From Streptomyces sp. CB01580 (GTDB lineage Bacteria > Actinomycetota > Actinomycetes > Streptomycetales > Streptomycetaceae), in the NCBI RefSeq assembly GCF_001905795.1, contig NZ_LIXJ01000002.1, forward strand, positions 269,834-333,833: DNA of 64,000 nucleotides, in the 5' to 3' direction. A program made the position numbers and the translations under genes. Below the pieces are notes generated by a model. That model made no database searches and was not told where the DNA came from. It saw only the letters and a list, made by a program, of their open reading frames with translations. Each line of letters begins with the position of its first letter. Position 1 is the stretch's first letter. Shown here piece after piece: positions 37,001 through 45,636 of this stretch.

Positions 37001-38086
37001 TCATGCCGACCGGAAGTGGTGGTACCGGTGGTGCACCGCGAACCCCATGCCGTCATACAGCGCCCGAGCGGCCTCGTTGTCCGACTCCACCTGGAGCCAC
37101 GCCGCCGAGGCGCCCTCGTCCAGCGCCCGGCGGGCCAGCGCGGTCATCACGGCGGTGGCGAGCCCCCGGCGCCGGTGCGCGGGGTCCACCTCCACGGCCA
37201 TGAACCCGGCCCACCGCCCGTCCACCACGCACCGCCCGATCGCCGCAGGAGCTCCGGCTGCCCCGGCCGCGGTTTCGGCACCTCCGCCCGCGTCGCCGGC
37301 TGCCCCGGCCGAGGTTTCGGCACCTCCGTCCGCGTCGCCGGCCGCTACGGACGCGAACCACACCGAAGGGCCGCCGCGCAGCACCTCCAGGACATGCGGT
37401 CCCGGGCGTCCCGGGGTCTCGAAGCGCTGGTAGCGGGAGAGCCACGCCTCGTCGAGGTCCCGGCTCAGCCGCACCCGCGTCACGTCCGCGTCGAGATCGG
37501 CGACCGGCGCCAGCGCGCCGACCCGTACCTCCGTCGTCGCCTCGCGCCGCCAGCCGCGCTCCTCCAGGGCCGCGCCGAGCCGTTCCTGGGTGCCCTCGGC
37601 ACCGGTCGCGACCTGGACGTACGCGGGCAGTCCGCGCTCGCCGTACCACCGCTCGACGTACCGGAGCGCCTCGTCGAGCGGAACGCCGGGATCACCGAGC
37701 GGCAGCACGGAGTTGGCGCGCCGGGTGAACCCTTGCGCGGCCCGCAGCCGCCAGTCGCCCAGGGCCTCGCTCTCCACCGGGGGCCAGGCCCGGGCACAGA
37801 CCCGCGCCAGTTCCTCGAAGGAGGCCGCGGGGACACCGCGCCGACGTGCCGGGGCGGCGGGGACGACCTTGCCCGCGACGAGATCCGATTCCGCGATGCG
37901 GACGGACTCACCGTTCTTCGTTGTGATCGACAGCACACCGTGTTCCCATGATGTGAGAACACCTACCGTGTCCGTGAACTTCGGGCTCTGCGCCCCCTGC
38001 GCCGAAGTGCGCCGGACTGATACCCGTTTGCCCACGTCAATCGGCGCAATTCGGACTTCGAGTCGTCCGCCGACGGTGAATTCCAC
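37001..38086 (-). CDS. GNAT-family N-acetyltransferase with N-terminal beta domain
   Basis: 361 aa. Residues 1-80 form a small beta-rich domain (GKRVSVRRTSAQG, TDTVGVLTSWEHGVLSITTKNG). Residues 85-361 form a tandem GNAT architecture with the acetyl-CoA site at the end (VDPAHRRRGLATAVMTALARRAL) and QVESDNEAARALYDGMGF. A loop in the last domain contains a duplicated Gly/Ala stretch (two copies of GGAET.AGAAG). The start is GTG 38086 after AGGAGGGG. It is divergent from fdxA. The acetyl acceptor is unknown. Confidence 0.9.
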   Translation of the reverse strand: MEFTVGGRLEVRIAPIDVGKRVSVRRTSAQGAQSPKFTDTVGVLTSWEHGVLSITTKNGESVRIAESDLVAGKVVPAAPARRRGVPAASFEELARVCARAWPPVESEALGDWRLRAAQGFTRRANSVLPLGDPGVPLDEALRYVERWYGERGLPAYVQVATGAEGTQERLGAALEERGWRREATTEVRVGALAPVADLDADVTRVRLSRDLDEAWLSRYQRFETPGRPGPHVLEVLRGGPSVWFASVAAGDADGGAETSAGAAGDAGGGAETAAGAAGAPAAIGRCVVDGRWAGFMAVEVDPAHRRRGLATAVMTALARRALDEGASAAWLQVESDNEAARALYDGMGFAVHHRYHHFRSA

Positions 38087-38203
38087 AGCTCTGCCCGCCC
38101 CTCCTGTTCGGTTCGTGCCCGGGAACGGAGATACTAGGGGTGGGCATCGACGACGCCGCGCTCCCGCGCGAGAGCCAACGCCCTACCGAGGAGGAACGAC
38201 AGC

Positions 38204-38524
38204 GTGACCTACGTCATCGCGCAGCCTTGTGTCGACGTGAAGGACAAGGCCTGCATCGAAGAGTGCCCCGTCGACTGCATCTACGAGGGCCAGCGGTCCT
38301 TGTACATCCACCCGGACGAATGTGTCGACTGCGGAGCCTGTGAGCCGGTGTGCCCGGTCGAGGCGATCTTCTACGAGGACGACACCCCGGAGGAGTGGAA
38401 GGACTACTACAAGGCGAACGTCGAGTTCTTCGACGACCTCGGGTCGCCGGGTGGTGCCTCCAAGCTGGGCCTGATCGAGCGCGACCACGCGTTCATCGCC
38501 GCGCTCCCGCCGCAGAACCAGTAA
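38204..38524 (+). CDS. fdxA: 7Fe ferredoxin (3Fe-4S / 4Fe-4S)
   Basis: 106 aa electron carrier. The Cys pattern CVDVKDKACIEECPVDC and CVDCGACEPVCPVEAI matches the seven-iron type, in which one Cys of the first cluster is displaced. The C-terminal extension DTPEEWKDYYKANVEFFDDL is typical of actinobacterial FdxA. GTG 38204 follows GAGGAGGAACG. It is divergent from the GNAT gene and just upstream of dapC, a pairing that is widely conserved in actinobacteria. Confidence 0.95.
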   Translation: MTYVIAQPCVDVKDKACIEECPVDCIYEGQRSLYIHPDECVDCGACEPVCPVEAIFYEDDTPEEWKDYYKANVEFFDDLGSPGGASKLGLIERDHAFIAALPPQNQ

Positions 38525-38548
38525 TCGGCGGGCCGCACGTGCGTCGCC

Positions 38549-38580
38549 CGGTCCCGTACGGCTCGTCCCGTACGGGACCG
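38549..38580 (+). terminator. terminator between fdxA and dapC
   Basis: CGGTCCCGTACG / CGTACGGGACCG, 12-bp perfect stem, 8-nt loop, 25 nt after the fdxA stop. It would allow fdxA to be expressed more than dapC. Confidence 0.8.
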
Positions 38581-38654
38581 AGGTGTTTTCGCGCCCCGGC
38601 GGTCGCAGCGGTTCCCGTGGGCTTCAGCGGCCCCCGTACGAGAAAGCAGAGATC

Positions 38655-39782
38655 GTGTCCGCAGGCTCCACCCGCACCCCCCGTTCCTCCCTCTCCTCCC
38701 GTCTCCCGGCCTTCCCCTGGGACAAGCTCGCGCCCTACAAGTCGACGGCCTCCGCACACCCGGACGGCATCGTGGACCTGTCGGTCGGCACGCCCGTCGA
38801 CCCGGTGCCCGAGCTGATCCGGCGAGCGCTCGTCGACGCCGCGGACAGCCCCGGCTATCCGACGGTGTGGGGGACCACCGAACTGCGTGACGCGATCACC
38901 GGCTGGGTGGGGCGGCGGCTCGGCGCGGTCGGGGTGACGCACGAGAACGTGCTGCCGGTCGTCGGTTCCAAGGAACTGGTGGCCTGGCTGCCCACCCAGC
39001 TCGGTCTCGGCGCGGGCGACAAGGTCGCCTACCCGCGCCTGGCCTACCCGACGTACGAGGTGGGCGCCCGGCTCTGCGGCGCCGAGCCCGTCGCCTACGA
39101 CGACCCCACGGAGCTGGACCCGGCCGGGCTGAGGCTGCTCTGGCTCAACTCCCCGTCCAACCCGACCGGCCGCGTCCTGACCAAGGACGAGCTGACCCGG
39201 ATCGTCGCGTGGGCGCGCGAGCACGACGTCCTGGTCTTCAGCGACGAGTGCTACCTGGAACTGGGCTGGGAGGCCGAGCCCGTCTCCGTACTGCACCCGG
39301 ACGTGTGCGGCGGTACGTACGAGGGCCTGGTCGCCGTCCACTCGCTCTCCAAGCGCTCCAACCTGGCCGGATACCGCGCGGCGTTCGTCGCGGGCGACGC
39401 GTCCGTGCTCGGCGAGCTGCTGCTGATCCGCAAGCACGGCGGAATGATGACCCCGGCCCCCGTCCAGGCGGCGGAGGCCGTGGCCCTCGGTGACGACAAG
39501 CACGTCGCCGAGCAGCGCGCCCGGTACGCGGAGCGGCGCGCCGCCCTGCGCACCGCGCTGGAGGCCCACGGCTTCCGGATCGAGCACAGCGAGGCGAGCC
39601 TCTACCTGTGGGCGACGCGGGACGAACCCTGCTGGGACACCGTGGCGTACCTGGCGGAGCTCGGCATCCTGGTGGCGCCGGGGGACTTCTACGGGCCGGC
39701 CGGCGACCGCTTCGTGCGGGTGGCGTTCACGGCGACGGACGAGCGGGTGGCCGCCGCGGTCAAGCGGCTGACCCACGGCTGA
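38655..39782 (+). CDS. dapC: N-succinyldiaminopimelate aminotransferase DapC
   Basis: 375 aa PLP-dependent class I/II aminotransferase, converting N-succinyl-2-amino-6-ketopimelate to N-succinyl-LL-diaminopimelate in lysine/peptidoglycan synthesis. Visible features: YPTVWGTTELRDAI near the N-terminus, NSPSNPTGR, the FSDECY region, and the PLP-lysine in HSLSKRSNLAGYRAAF. The subfamily is supported by linkage to fdxA and by dapE nearby. GTG 38655 is chosen because the conserved SSRLPAFPWDKLAPYK follows shortly after it. The stop codon lies inside a 12-bp tandem repeat. Confidence 0.93.
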   Translation: MSAGSTRTPRSSLSSRLPAFPWDKLAPYKSTASAHPDGIVDLSVGTPVDPVPELIRRALVDAADSPGYPTVWGTTELRDAITGWVGRRLGAVGVTHENVLPVVGSKELVAWLPTQLGLGAGDKVAYPRLAYPTYEVGARLCGAEPVAYDDPTELDPAGLRLLWLNSPSNPTGRVLTKDELTRIVAWAREHDVLVFSDECYLELGWEAEPVSVLHPDVCGGTYEGLVAVHSLSKRSNLAGYRAAFVAGDASVLGELLLIRKHGGMMTPAPVQAAEAVALGDDKHVAEQRARYAERRAALRTALEAHGFRIEHSEASLYLWATRDEPCWDTVAYLAELGILVAPGDFYGPAGDRFVRVAFTATDERVAAAVKRLTHG

Positions 39783-39816
39783 CCCACGGCCGGACCCACG
39801 GCCGGACCCACGGCCG
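39769..39816 (+). repeat. 12-bp tandem repeat across the dapC stop codon, 4 copies
   Basis: GACCCACGGCCG repeats at 39770 (one mismatch), 39781, 39793 and 39805. The first copy contains the last dapC codons (THG) and the stop, so the array looks like amplification of the gene's own 3' end. Confidence 0.8.
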
Positions 39817-39870
39817 GGCCCGCGACCGGGCCGCGGGCCGCCCGGCAGGGCTCAGGGCTCGGGGAGCGCG

Positions 39871-39922
39871 CGCGAGGGGCCGCGGGAGTGCACGTACGCC
39901 GTGACTCCCGCGGCCCCTCGCG
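39871..39922. terminator. bidirectional terminator (dapC / small secreted protein)
   Basis: Perfect 19-bp stem CGCGAGGGGCCGCGGGAGT and its complement, 14-nt loop, between convergent genes. Confidence 0.85.
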
Positions 39923-39976
39923 TGTGAGGTGACGACGGACCGGATCGGTCGACGCGACCGGATTCGGCCGGTCGAG

Positions 39977-40375
39977 TCAGCCGATCGGCAGGCCCGTGGT
40001 GGGCAGGCCGCCCTTGGTCGCGGAGCCCGCGGTGCCGCCGAGGACCTCGCCCGCGGTGCCCGCCGCACCACCGGCGGTCTTCTGCACGGTCGGGACGGTC
40101 TCGGAGCCCGCCTTGTCGACGGTCTTGCCCGCGGCCGGGAGGGTCGTGCCGACGATCTTGCCGCCGGTCTCCTTCGCCGTCTTGGTGCCCTGCTTCGACG
40201 CGCCGTCGACGGTCTTGCCGAGGCCGGAGCCGTCGACGGAGGTCAGGCCGCCGAGGTCCGGCGTCTGCGGGAGCGGCGCGGCACCCGCGGCTCCGGCCGC
40301 GCCGATCACGGGGGCGGCGCCCGCGGCGAGCAGCAGAGCGGCACGGGTGATCCGGCGGGTCAGGGGGAGGGACAT
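39977..40375 (-). CDS. small secreted protein ending in LPTTGLPIG
   Basis: 132 aa. Signal peptide with a twin-Arg-like start (MSLPLTRRITRAALLLAAGA, cleavage near AGAA). The mature 90-100 residues are Gly/Thr/Lys/Ala-rich without Cys (for example GKTVDKAGSETVPTVQKTAGG). The C-terminus reads GGLPTTGLPIG. LPTTG fits the sortase motif LPXTG, but no hydrophobic helix or basic tail follows, so it is not a standard sorting signal. ATG 40375 has AAGGAG. The upstream region to 40662 contains its promoter and no other gene. Function unknown. Confidence 0.8.
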   Translation of the reverse strand: MSLPLTRRITRAALLLAAGAAPVIGAAGAAGAAPLPQTPDLGGLTSVDGSGLGKTVDGASKQGTKTAKETGGKIVGTTLPAAGKTVDKAGSETVPTVQKTAGGAAGTAGEVLGGTAGSATKGGLPTTGLPIG

Positions 40376-40662
40376 GATGCTCCTTCGACGGAGTGAGGAA
40401 TCTGTCTGTCCGTTGATCGGACGCAATGACAACCGTCATGGGGGCGGGAGAGGTTGCGGTGCGCCGAGGTAAAGAATCGGTAACGTGCCACGGTCCCCAT
40501 GCCGGGGAGGCATGGGTGGATCCCCTGTTCCCCGTCGGGCTGACGTCCAGTCACTTCCCTTTGCTGGCAGGGTGATTCGGGGTGTCGCGGGCAGCCGGGA
40601 AAGGGTGGGCGCGGGGTGACGTCACGAGCCGGCCGGACGACACCTCCGGGTGACCGCCCGTA

Positions 40663-41640
40663 CTAGCGCGCGAGCTTTATCCGGACCCTCTCCGTGTTCG
40701 ATTCCCTGCCGCCGTCCTTGTCGCCGTCGGAGCCCCCGTGCTCCGTCCGCCAGCCCGCCCCGGCCTTCCACACCCGGTCCGCGTACGTGACCTCGTCCAG
40801 GCCGAGTGACGCGGACTGCGCGACCGCCCAGTGCGCCAGCTCCCAGCCGCGCCGCGTCGCGTCGTCCTCCCCGGCGTCGGGGGCCGTTCGCACCGGTACC
40901 GCGATCGTGCTCGTCGAGGGCGCGCCGCCCGCGCCCGGCGTGTCCTTCGCCGACGGCTGCGCCGAGGGCAGCACGTCCTTGCCGAAGGCGCGTACCAGCT
41001 CCGTCCGCACCTTCGTGGCGTCGGAGGCCGTGGCCGTCGTCCGCGGCGGATTGCAGTTCAGCGTGGCCGGTGCACGGCCGGTCAGGGCCGCCGACAGCAG
41101 CGCGGCGTCCGGCTCGTGCTTCGCGTACGCCTGCGGGAAGCCGCTGCGCTGGACCCGCTGCGCGGCGACCGTCAGCGGCAGCCGCGAATAGCCGGGGACC
41201 TCGGCCAGATGCCGGTAGAACTCGCCCGCGGAGTAGACCGGGTCCATGATCTGCTGCTCGGTGCCCCAGCCCTGCGAGGGCCGTTGCTGGAACAGTCCCA
41301 GCGAATCCCGGTCGCCGTGCTCGATGTTGCGCAGGGCGGACTCCTGCAACGCGGTCGCCAGCGCGATCGTCACCGCGCGCTCGGGCATGCCCCGCGAGGT
41401 GCCGACGGCGGAGATCGTCGCCGCGTTCGAGGCCTGCTCCGTGCTCAGCCGGTACGTGCGGCTCTCGCCGGTCGAGCCGTCGGTGGACTCCACGGTGCAC
41501 CCTTGGGCGACCGTTCTGCCGGTGATGTACTGGATGAGCACGTAGCCGCCCAGGGCGGCGAGCACGACGAGAGCGGCCACGATACGGAAGAGACGGCCGA
41601 GGCCGGTGCGGCGGCGGGCTGGGGTGAGGGTCCGGGACAC
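40663..41640 (-). CDS. membrane-anchored protein with lysozyme/transglycosylase-like region
   Basis: 325 aa, single N-terminal membrane helix (LFRIVAALVVLAALGGYVLIQYI) and an extracytoplasmic domain. Segments such as AVTIALATALQESALRNIEH, GDRDSLGLFQQRPSQGWGT and the following DPVYSAGEFYRHL resemble actinobacterial lytic-transglycosylase-like proteins. The Glu of QESALRN would be the catalytic candidate. GTG 41640 is chosen as start: the frame is open to 42279 but low-complexity there. On the minus strand TACGGT ends 6 nt before this GTG, again suggesting a leaderless mRNA. The C-terminal 90 residues are hydrophilic. Confidence 0.8.
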   Translation of the reverse strand: MSRTLTPARRRTGLGRLFRIVAALVVLAALGGYVLIQYITGRTVAQGCTVESTDGSTGESRTYRLSTEQASNAATISAVGTSRGMPERAVTIALATALQESALRNIEHGDRDSLGLFQQRPSQGWGTEQQIMDPVYSAGEFYRHLAEVPGYSRLPLTVAAQRVQRSGFPQAYAKHEPDAALLSAALTGRAPATLNCNPPRTTATASDATKVRTELVRAFGKDVLPSAQPSAKDTPGAGGAPSTSTIAVPVRTAPDAGEDDATRRGWELAHWAVAQSASLGLDEVTYADRVWKAGAGWRTEHGGSDGDKDGGRESNTERVRIKLAR

Positions 41641-41777
41641 GGGGCCACCGTACTGGAGTACCTGTCCGGGACCGAGGGCCCCAGGGATCGTTCGCCGAGC
41701 GGGCAGGAGAGACGCCGGATCGGCCCACCGGACAAGTGGGACGGCCCGAACAAGCAGGACAGGAGGGGCAGGAGGGG

Positions 41778-41837
41778 CAGGCCGGACAGGCCGAACGGGC
41801 CGAACGAGGTGAGACAGGCCGGACAGGCCGAACGGGC
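41778..41837. repeat. 23-bp direct repeat in the divergent region before dapE
   Basis: CAGGCCGGACAGGCCGAACG followed by GGC occurs at 41778-41800 and 41815-41837, with shorter related pieces (AGGCCG, CGAACG) around. The 274-bp region otherwise holds the two divergent promoters. Confidence 0.75.
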
Positions 41838-41914
41838 AGCACGGCCGAACGGGGCCCGAGGCCCGGACGGGCACAGGGCCGGGGCTGCCGGGCGTGGTCG
41901 CTATGGTCGGTGCC

Positions 41915-42994
41915 ATGACCGAAAGCACCCTTGATCTCACTCTGGACGGCCCCGCGCTGACCGCACGGCTCGTCGACTTCCCGTCGGTCAGCGGACAGGA
42001 GAAGGAACTCGCCGACGCCATCGAGGCGGCACTGCGCACGCTGCCGCACCTGACCGTCGACCGGCACGGCAACAACGTCGTGGCCCGGACGCACCTGGGC
42101 CGTGCCGAGCGGGTCGTGCTCGCCGGGCACATCGACACCGTGCCGATCGCCGACAACGTGCCGTCCCGGCTCGACGACGACGGCGTGCTCTGGGGCTGCG
42201 GCACCTCCGACATGAAGTCGGGCGTCGCCGTCCAGCTGAGGATCGCCGCGACCGTGCCCGAGCCCAACCGCGACCTCACGTTCGTCTTCTACGACAACGA
42301 GGAGGTCGCCGCGCACCTCAACGGTCTCGGACACGTCGCCGAGGCCCACCCCGACTGGCTGGCGGGCGACTTCGCGGTCCTCCTGGAGGGTTCCGACGCC
42401 GAGGTCGAGGGCGGCTGCCAGGGCACCCTGCGGGTCTTCCTGCGCACCGAGGGGGAGCGGTCCCACTCCGCGCGCAGCTGGATGGGGTCCAACGCCATCC
42501 ACGCCGCGGCCCCGATCCTGGCGCGCCTCGCGGCGTACGAGCCGCGCCGCCCGGTCATCGACGGCCTCGAATATCACGAGGGCCTGAACGCGGTACGGAT
42601 CGAGGGCGGTGTCGCCAACAACGTCATCCCCGACGCCTGCACCGTCGTCGTCAACTACCGGTACGCCCCCGACCGCACCGCCGAGGAGGCGCTGGCCCAC
42701 GTCCGCGAGGTCTTCGCGGACTGCGGCGTCGCCGAGTTCGTCGTCGACGACCACTCGGGCGCGGCCATGCCCGGCCTCTCCCACCCGGCGGCGAAGGCGT
42801 TCATGGCGGCGGTCGGCGGCACCGCCCGGCCCAAGTTCGGCTGGACCGACGTCTCCCGCTTCGGCTCCCTCGGCGTCCCCGCGGTGAACTACGGACCCGG
42901 CGACCCGCTCCTCGCCCACAAGCGCGACGAGCACGTGCGGACCGACCGGATCACCCACTGCGAGGAGCGGCTTCGCTCCTGGCTGACCGGCTGA
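41915..42994 (+). CDS. dapE: succinyl-diaminopimelate desuccinylase
   Basis: 359 aa M20-family metalloenzyme, removing succinate from N-succinyl-LL-diaminopimelate, the next step after DapC. Metal-site motifs: LAGHIDTVP (His), GCGTSDMKSG (bridging Asp), YDNEEV (catalytic Glu and ligand), LLEGSDAEVE, and the C-terminal ligand His near LLAHKRDEHV. The lid domain (RSWMGSNAIHAAAP) is present. The ATG has no Shine-Dalgarno, and TATGGT at 41902-41907 ends 7 nt upstream, consistent with a leaderless mRNA. An upstream ATG at 41894 would fall in the promoter. Confidence 0.95.
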   Translation: MTESTLDLTLDGPALTARLVDFPSVSGQEKELADAIEAALRTLPHLTVDRHGNNVVARTHLGRAERVVLAGHIDTVPIADNVPSRLDDDGVLWGCGTSDMKSGVAVQLRIAATVPEPNRDLTFVFYDNEEVAAHLNGLGHVAEAHPDWLAGDFAVLLEGSDAEVEGGCQGTLRVFLRTEGERSHSARSWMGSNAIHAAAPILARLAAYEPRRPVIDGLEYHEGLNAVRIEGGVANNVIPDACTVVVNYRYAPDRTAEEALAHVREVFADCGVAEFVVDDHSGAAMPGLSHPAAKAFMAAVGGTARPKFGWTDVSRFGSLGVPAVNYGPGDPLLAHKRDEHVRTDRITHCEERLRSWLTG

Positions 42995-43101
42995 CCTCAG
43001 GGATTCGCCCGCGCGTAACCTCCGTGGATCTAGGCTGACCTGACAGAGACGGTCATCACGGACGACGGATGGCTGTCGACCGTCGTCGGAGGGAGCAGGT
43101 C

Positions 43102-43851
43102 ATGGGCAACCCCGAAGGAGCGCACGTCCCCGAGGAGCAGCGGCTCGGGCCGGTACTGCGCCGCAGGGAACAGGTGCAGCCCGGCACCACGGACCAGCGG
43201 TTGCTGGACACCGAGGGCGACTCCGAGTGGGTGCACACCGACCCGTGGCGGGTGATGCGCATCCAGTCGGAGTTCGTCGAGGGCTTCGGCGCCCTCGCCG
43301 AGCTCCCGAGCGCCATCAGCGTCTTCGGCTCGGCCCGGACCCGGCCCGGCGGACCGGACTACGAGGCGGGCGTGCGGATCGGCCGGGCCCTGGTCGAGGC
43401 CGGCTTCGCGGTGATCACCGGTGGTGGCCCCGGCGCCATGGAGGCCGCGAACAAGGGTGCGCGGGAGGCCAAGGGCATCTCCGTCGGGCTCGGCATCGAG
43501 CTGCCCTTCGAGTCCGGTCTCAACCCGCACGTCGACATCGGGGTCAACTTCCGTTACTTCTTCGTCCGCAAGACGATGTTCGTGAAGTACGCGCAGGGCT
43601 TCGTCGTCCTGCCGGGCGGCCTCGGCACCCTCGACGAACTCTTCGAGGCGCTCACCCTCGTCCAGACCGGCAAGGTCACCCGCTTCCCGATCGTGCTGTT
43701 CGGCACCGCGTACTGGAGCGGGCTCGTGGACTGGCTGCGGGACACGGTGGTGGCGCAGGGCAAGGCGTCCGACCAGGATCTGCTGCTGTTCCACGTCACG
43801 GACGACGTGGACGAGGCCGTCGACCTGGTGACCAAGGAGGTCGGCCGGTAG
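43102..43851 (+). CDS. LOG-family protein (TIGR00730 Rossmann fold)
   Basis: 249 aa. Signature motifs VITGGGPGAMEAANKGA and LPGGLGTLDELFE (PGGxGTxxE) define the cytokinin-riboside 5'-monophosphate phosphoribohydrolase (LOG) fold. Residues 1-60 are an actinobacterial extension. The likely reaction is release of a base from a nucleoside monophosphate. In bacteria the physiological role is often unclear. ATG 43102 has GGAGGGAGCAGGT upstream. ATG 43069 is an alternative. The M. tuberculosis homologue in this position is Rv1205. Confidence 0.92.
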   Translation: MGNPEGAHVPEEQRLGPVLRRREQVQPGTTDQRLLDTEGDSEWVHTDPWRVMRIQSEFVEGFGALAELPSAISVFGSARTRPGGPDYEAGVRIGRALVEAGFAVITGGGPGAMEAANKGAREAKGISVGLGIELPFESGLNPHVDIGVNFRYFFVRKTMFVKYAQGFVVLPGGLGTLDELFEALTLVQTGKVTRFPIVLFGTAYWSGLVDWLRDTVVAQGKASDQDLLLFHVTDDVDEAVDLVTKEVGR

Positions 43852-43964
43852 GACGTGCCGGTACGGCGCGACCGCGCCGGTGGGGCGTCCCGTGCCCGGC
43901 GGCCGCCGGGCAGGTCGTACCCGTCGGCCCGCGCACCCGGGAGCCGGTCCGTCGGGCCGGTCCG

Positions 43965-44837
43965 TCAGGCCAGTCCCCGCCGCGCCACGGCGGGCTCCCG
44001 GTGTCCCGCGATCGACGCGACCATGTCCAGCACCTGCCGGGTCTCCGCCACCTCGTGCACCCGGTACACCCGGGCGCCCAGCCACGCCGACACGGCCGTC
44101 GTCGCCAGCGTCCCGATCACCCGCTCCTTGACCGGCCGGTCGAGCGTCTCGCCCACGAAGTCCTTGTTCGACAGCGAGACCAGGACCGGCCAGCCGGTCT
44201 CCGCCATCTCGCCGAGCCTGCGCGTCGCCTCCAGGGAGTGCCGGGTGTTCTTCCCGAAGTCGTGACCCGGGTCGATCATGATCCCGTCCGGCCGCACCCC
44301 GAGCTCCACCGCCCGCTCGGCCAGCCCCACCGTCACCCGCAGGATGTCCGCCATCACGTCGTCGTACGCGACCCGGTGCGGCCTGGTCCGGGGCTCGGCA
44401 CCGCCCGCGTGCGTGCACACCAGACCGGCGCCGTACCGCGCGGCGACCTCCGCGAGCTTCGGGTCGACGCCGCCCCACGCGTCGTTCAGCACGTCCGCGC
44501 CGGCCTCGCAGACGGCCTCGCCGACGTCGTGGCGCCAGGTGTCGACGCTGATCACCACGTCCGGGTGGCGGCGGCGCACCTCCGCGACGAACCCGACCGT
44601 GCGGCGGGCCTCCTCCTCGGCCGTCACCTCCGCGCCGGGACCCGCCTTCACCCCGCCGATGTCGATGATCGACGCCCCGTCCGCGACCGCCTGCTCGACC
44701 CGGGCCAGCGCGGGCTCGTCCCGGAACGTGGCGCCCTGGTCGTAGAAGGAGTCCGGAGTACGGTTCACGATCGCCATGATCACCGGCTCGTGCGCGTCGA
44801 ACTCGCGCCGTCCCAGCCTGAGCGCACCGCTTCGCAT
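43965..44837 (-). CDS. folP2: dihydropteroate synthase homologue, FolP2 type
   Basis: 290 aa TIM-barrel protein. The family start VIMAIVNRTPDSFYD replaces the NVTPDSFSDGG of normal dihydropteroate synthase, and IDIGGVKAGPG and ISVDTWRHDV follow. This pattern is that of mycobacterial FolP2, which in reports lacks dihydropteroate synthase activity and instead accompanies glucosylglycerate-type genes, so folate synthesis should not be assumed. ATG 44837 has GAGGAGAAA upstream. It is divergent from the DivIVA-like gene. Confidence 0.88.
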   Translation of the reverse strand: MRSGALRLGRREFDAHEPVIMAIVNRTPDSFYDQGATFRDEPALARVEQAVADGASIIDIGGVKAGPGAEVTAEEEARRTVGFVAEVRRRHPDVVISVDTWRHDVGEAVCEAGADVLNDAWGGVDPKLAEVAARYGAGLVCTHAGGAEPRTRPHRVAYDDVMADILRVTVGLAERAVELGVRPDGIMIDPGHDFGKNTRHSLEATRRLGEMAETGWPVLVSLSNKDFVGETLDRPVKERVIGTLATTAVSAWLGARVYRVHEVAETRQVLDMVASIAGHREPAVARRGLA

Positions 44838-45066
44838 CCCGCGTTTCTCCTCTGGTAGATCGCCCGTGGTCGCCTGCGACCCTAGTGCCCCCGCCCCGGT
44901 ACGGGCCCGCCGGGCGAGGATGCGCCGGGCCGCCGGACGGGGAAGCGCGCGGCACCGGTTGTCGGTGGGGCGTGGCACCGCCGCACGGGGAAGCACGCGG
45001 CACCGGTTGTCGGTGGGGCGTGGCACGATCGGACGCGGACAGGTTTCCGCTCCAGGGGAGATGCGC

Positions 45067-45636
45067 GTGTTCTGGTTCTTGCTGCTGACGATGGTGGTGG
45101 TCGTGGCCACGGTGACCCTCGCGGTGGTCGGTGGCGGAAAGGCCGCCGTCCTCCAGGACGTTGCTCCCGAGCGGCTGACGGACCCGCTGCCCGCGACGCG
45201 CCCGGTCGGCCGCGCCGACGTCGAGGCGCTGCGGCTGCCGGTGGCCGTGCGGGGCTACCGCATGACGGACGTCGACGAGGCGCTCGACCGGCTCGGCGCC
45301 GAGCTCGCCGAGCGGGACGCGCGGATCGTGGAGCTGGAGTCGGCGCTGGCAGGCGCGCAGGCGGCCGCGGCCTCCGCCCCCGGTCTCCTCGAACGGCCGG
45401 AGGCCGGTGCGCATCCGGTGCAGGAGCGGCCGGAGGACGTGACGAGGCAGCCGCCGGAGCGGCCCGAGGACCGTTCCGAGGCGCCGTGGGAGACCTCGCG
45501 GCAGGACACCGGGCCCGAGGGGGACCCGGAGCAGGACCCCTGGCACGACCCGCAGCAGCACGATTCCCAGCAGAGCGACCCACGGCGCCACGAGCCCCGG
45601 GGGGCGGAACGACCCGGAGAGGAGCCCCGACGATGA
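45067..45636 (+). CDS. DivIVA-domain membrane protein
   Basis: About 189 aa. The N-terminal membrane helix (FWFLLLTMVVVVATVTLAVVGG) is followed by RLPVAVRGYRMTDVDEALDRLGAELAERDARI, a shortened DivIVA-type module and coiled coil. The C-terminal 90 residues are disordered and rich in Glu/Pro/Gln/Asp. The box AGGGGAG touches ATG 45061, so the GTG at 45067 is preferred by spacing (ATG would add 2 residues). It overlaps the glycosylase gene by 4 bp. M. tuberculosis Rv1209 is the positional counterpart. Confidence 0.8.
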   Translation: MFWFLLLTMVVVVATVTLAVVGGGKAAVLQDVAPERLTDPLPATRPVGRADVEALRLPVAVRGYRMTDVDEALDRLGAELAERDARIVELESALAGAQAAAASAPGLLERPEAGAHPVQERPEDVTRQPPERPEDRSEAPWETSRQDTGPEGDPEQDPWHDPQQHDSQQSDPRRHEPRGAERPGEEPRR

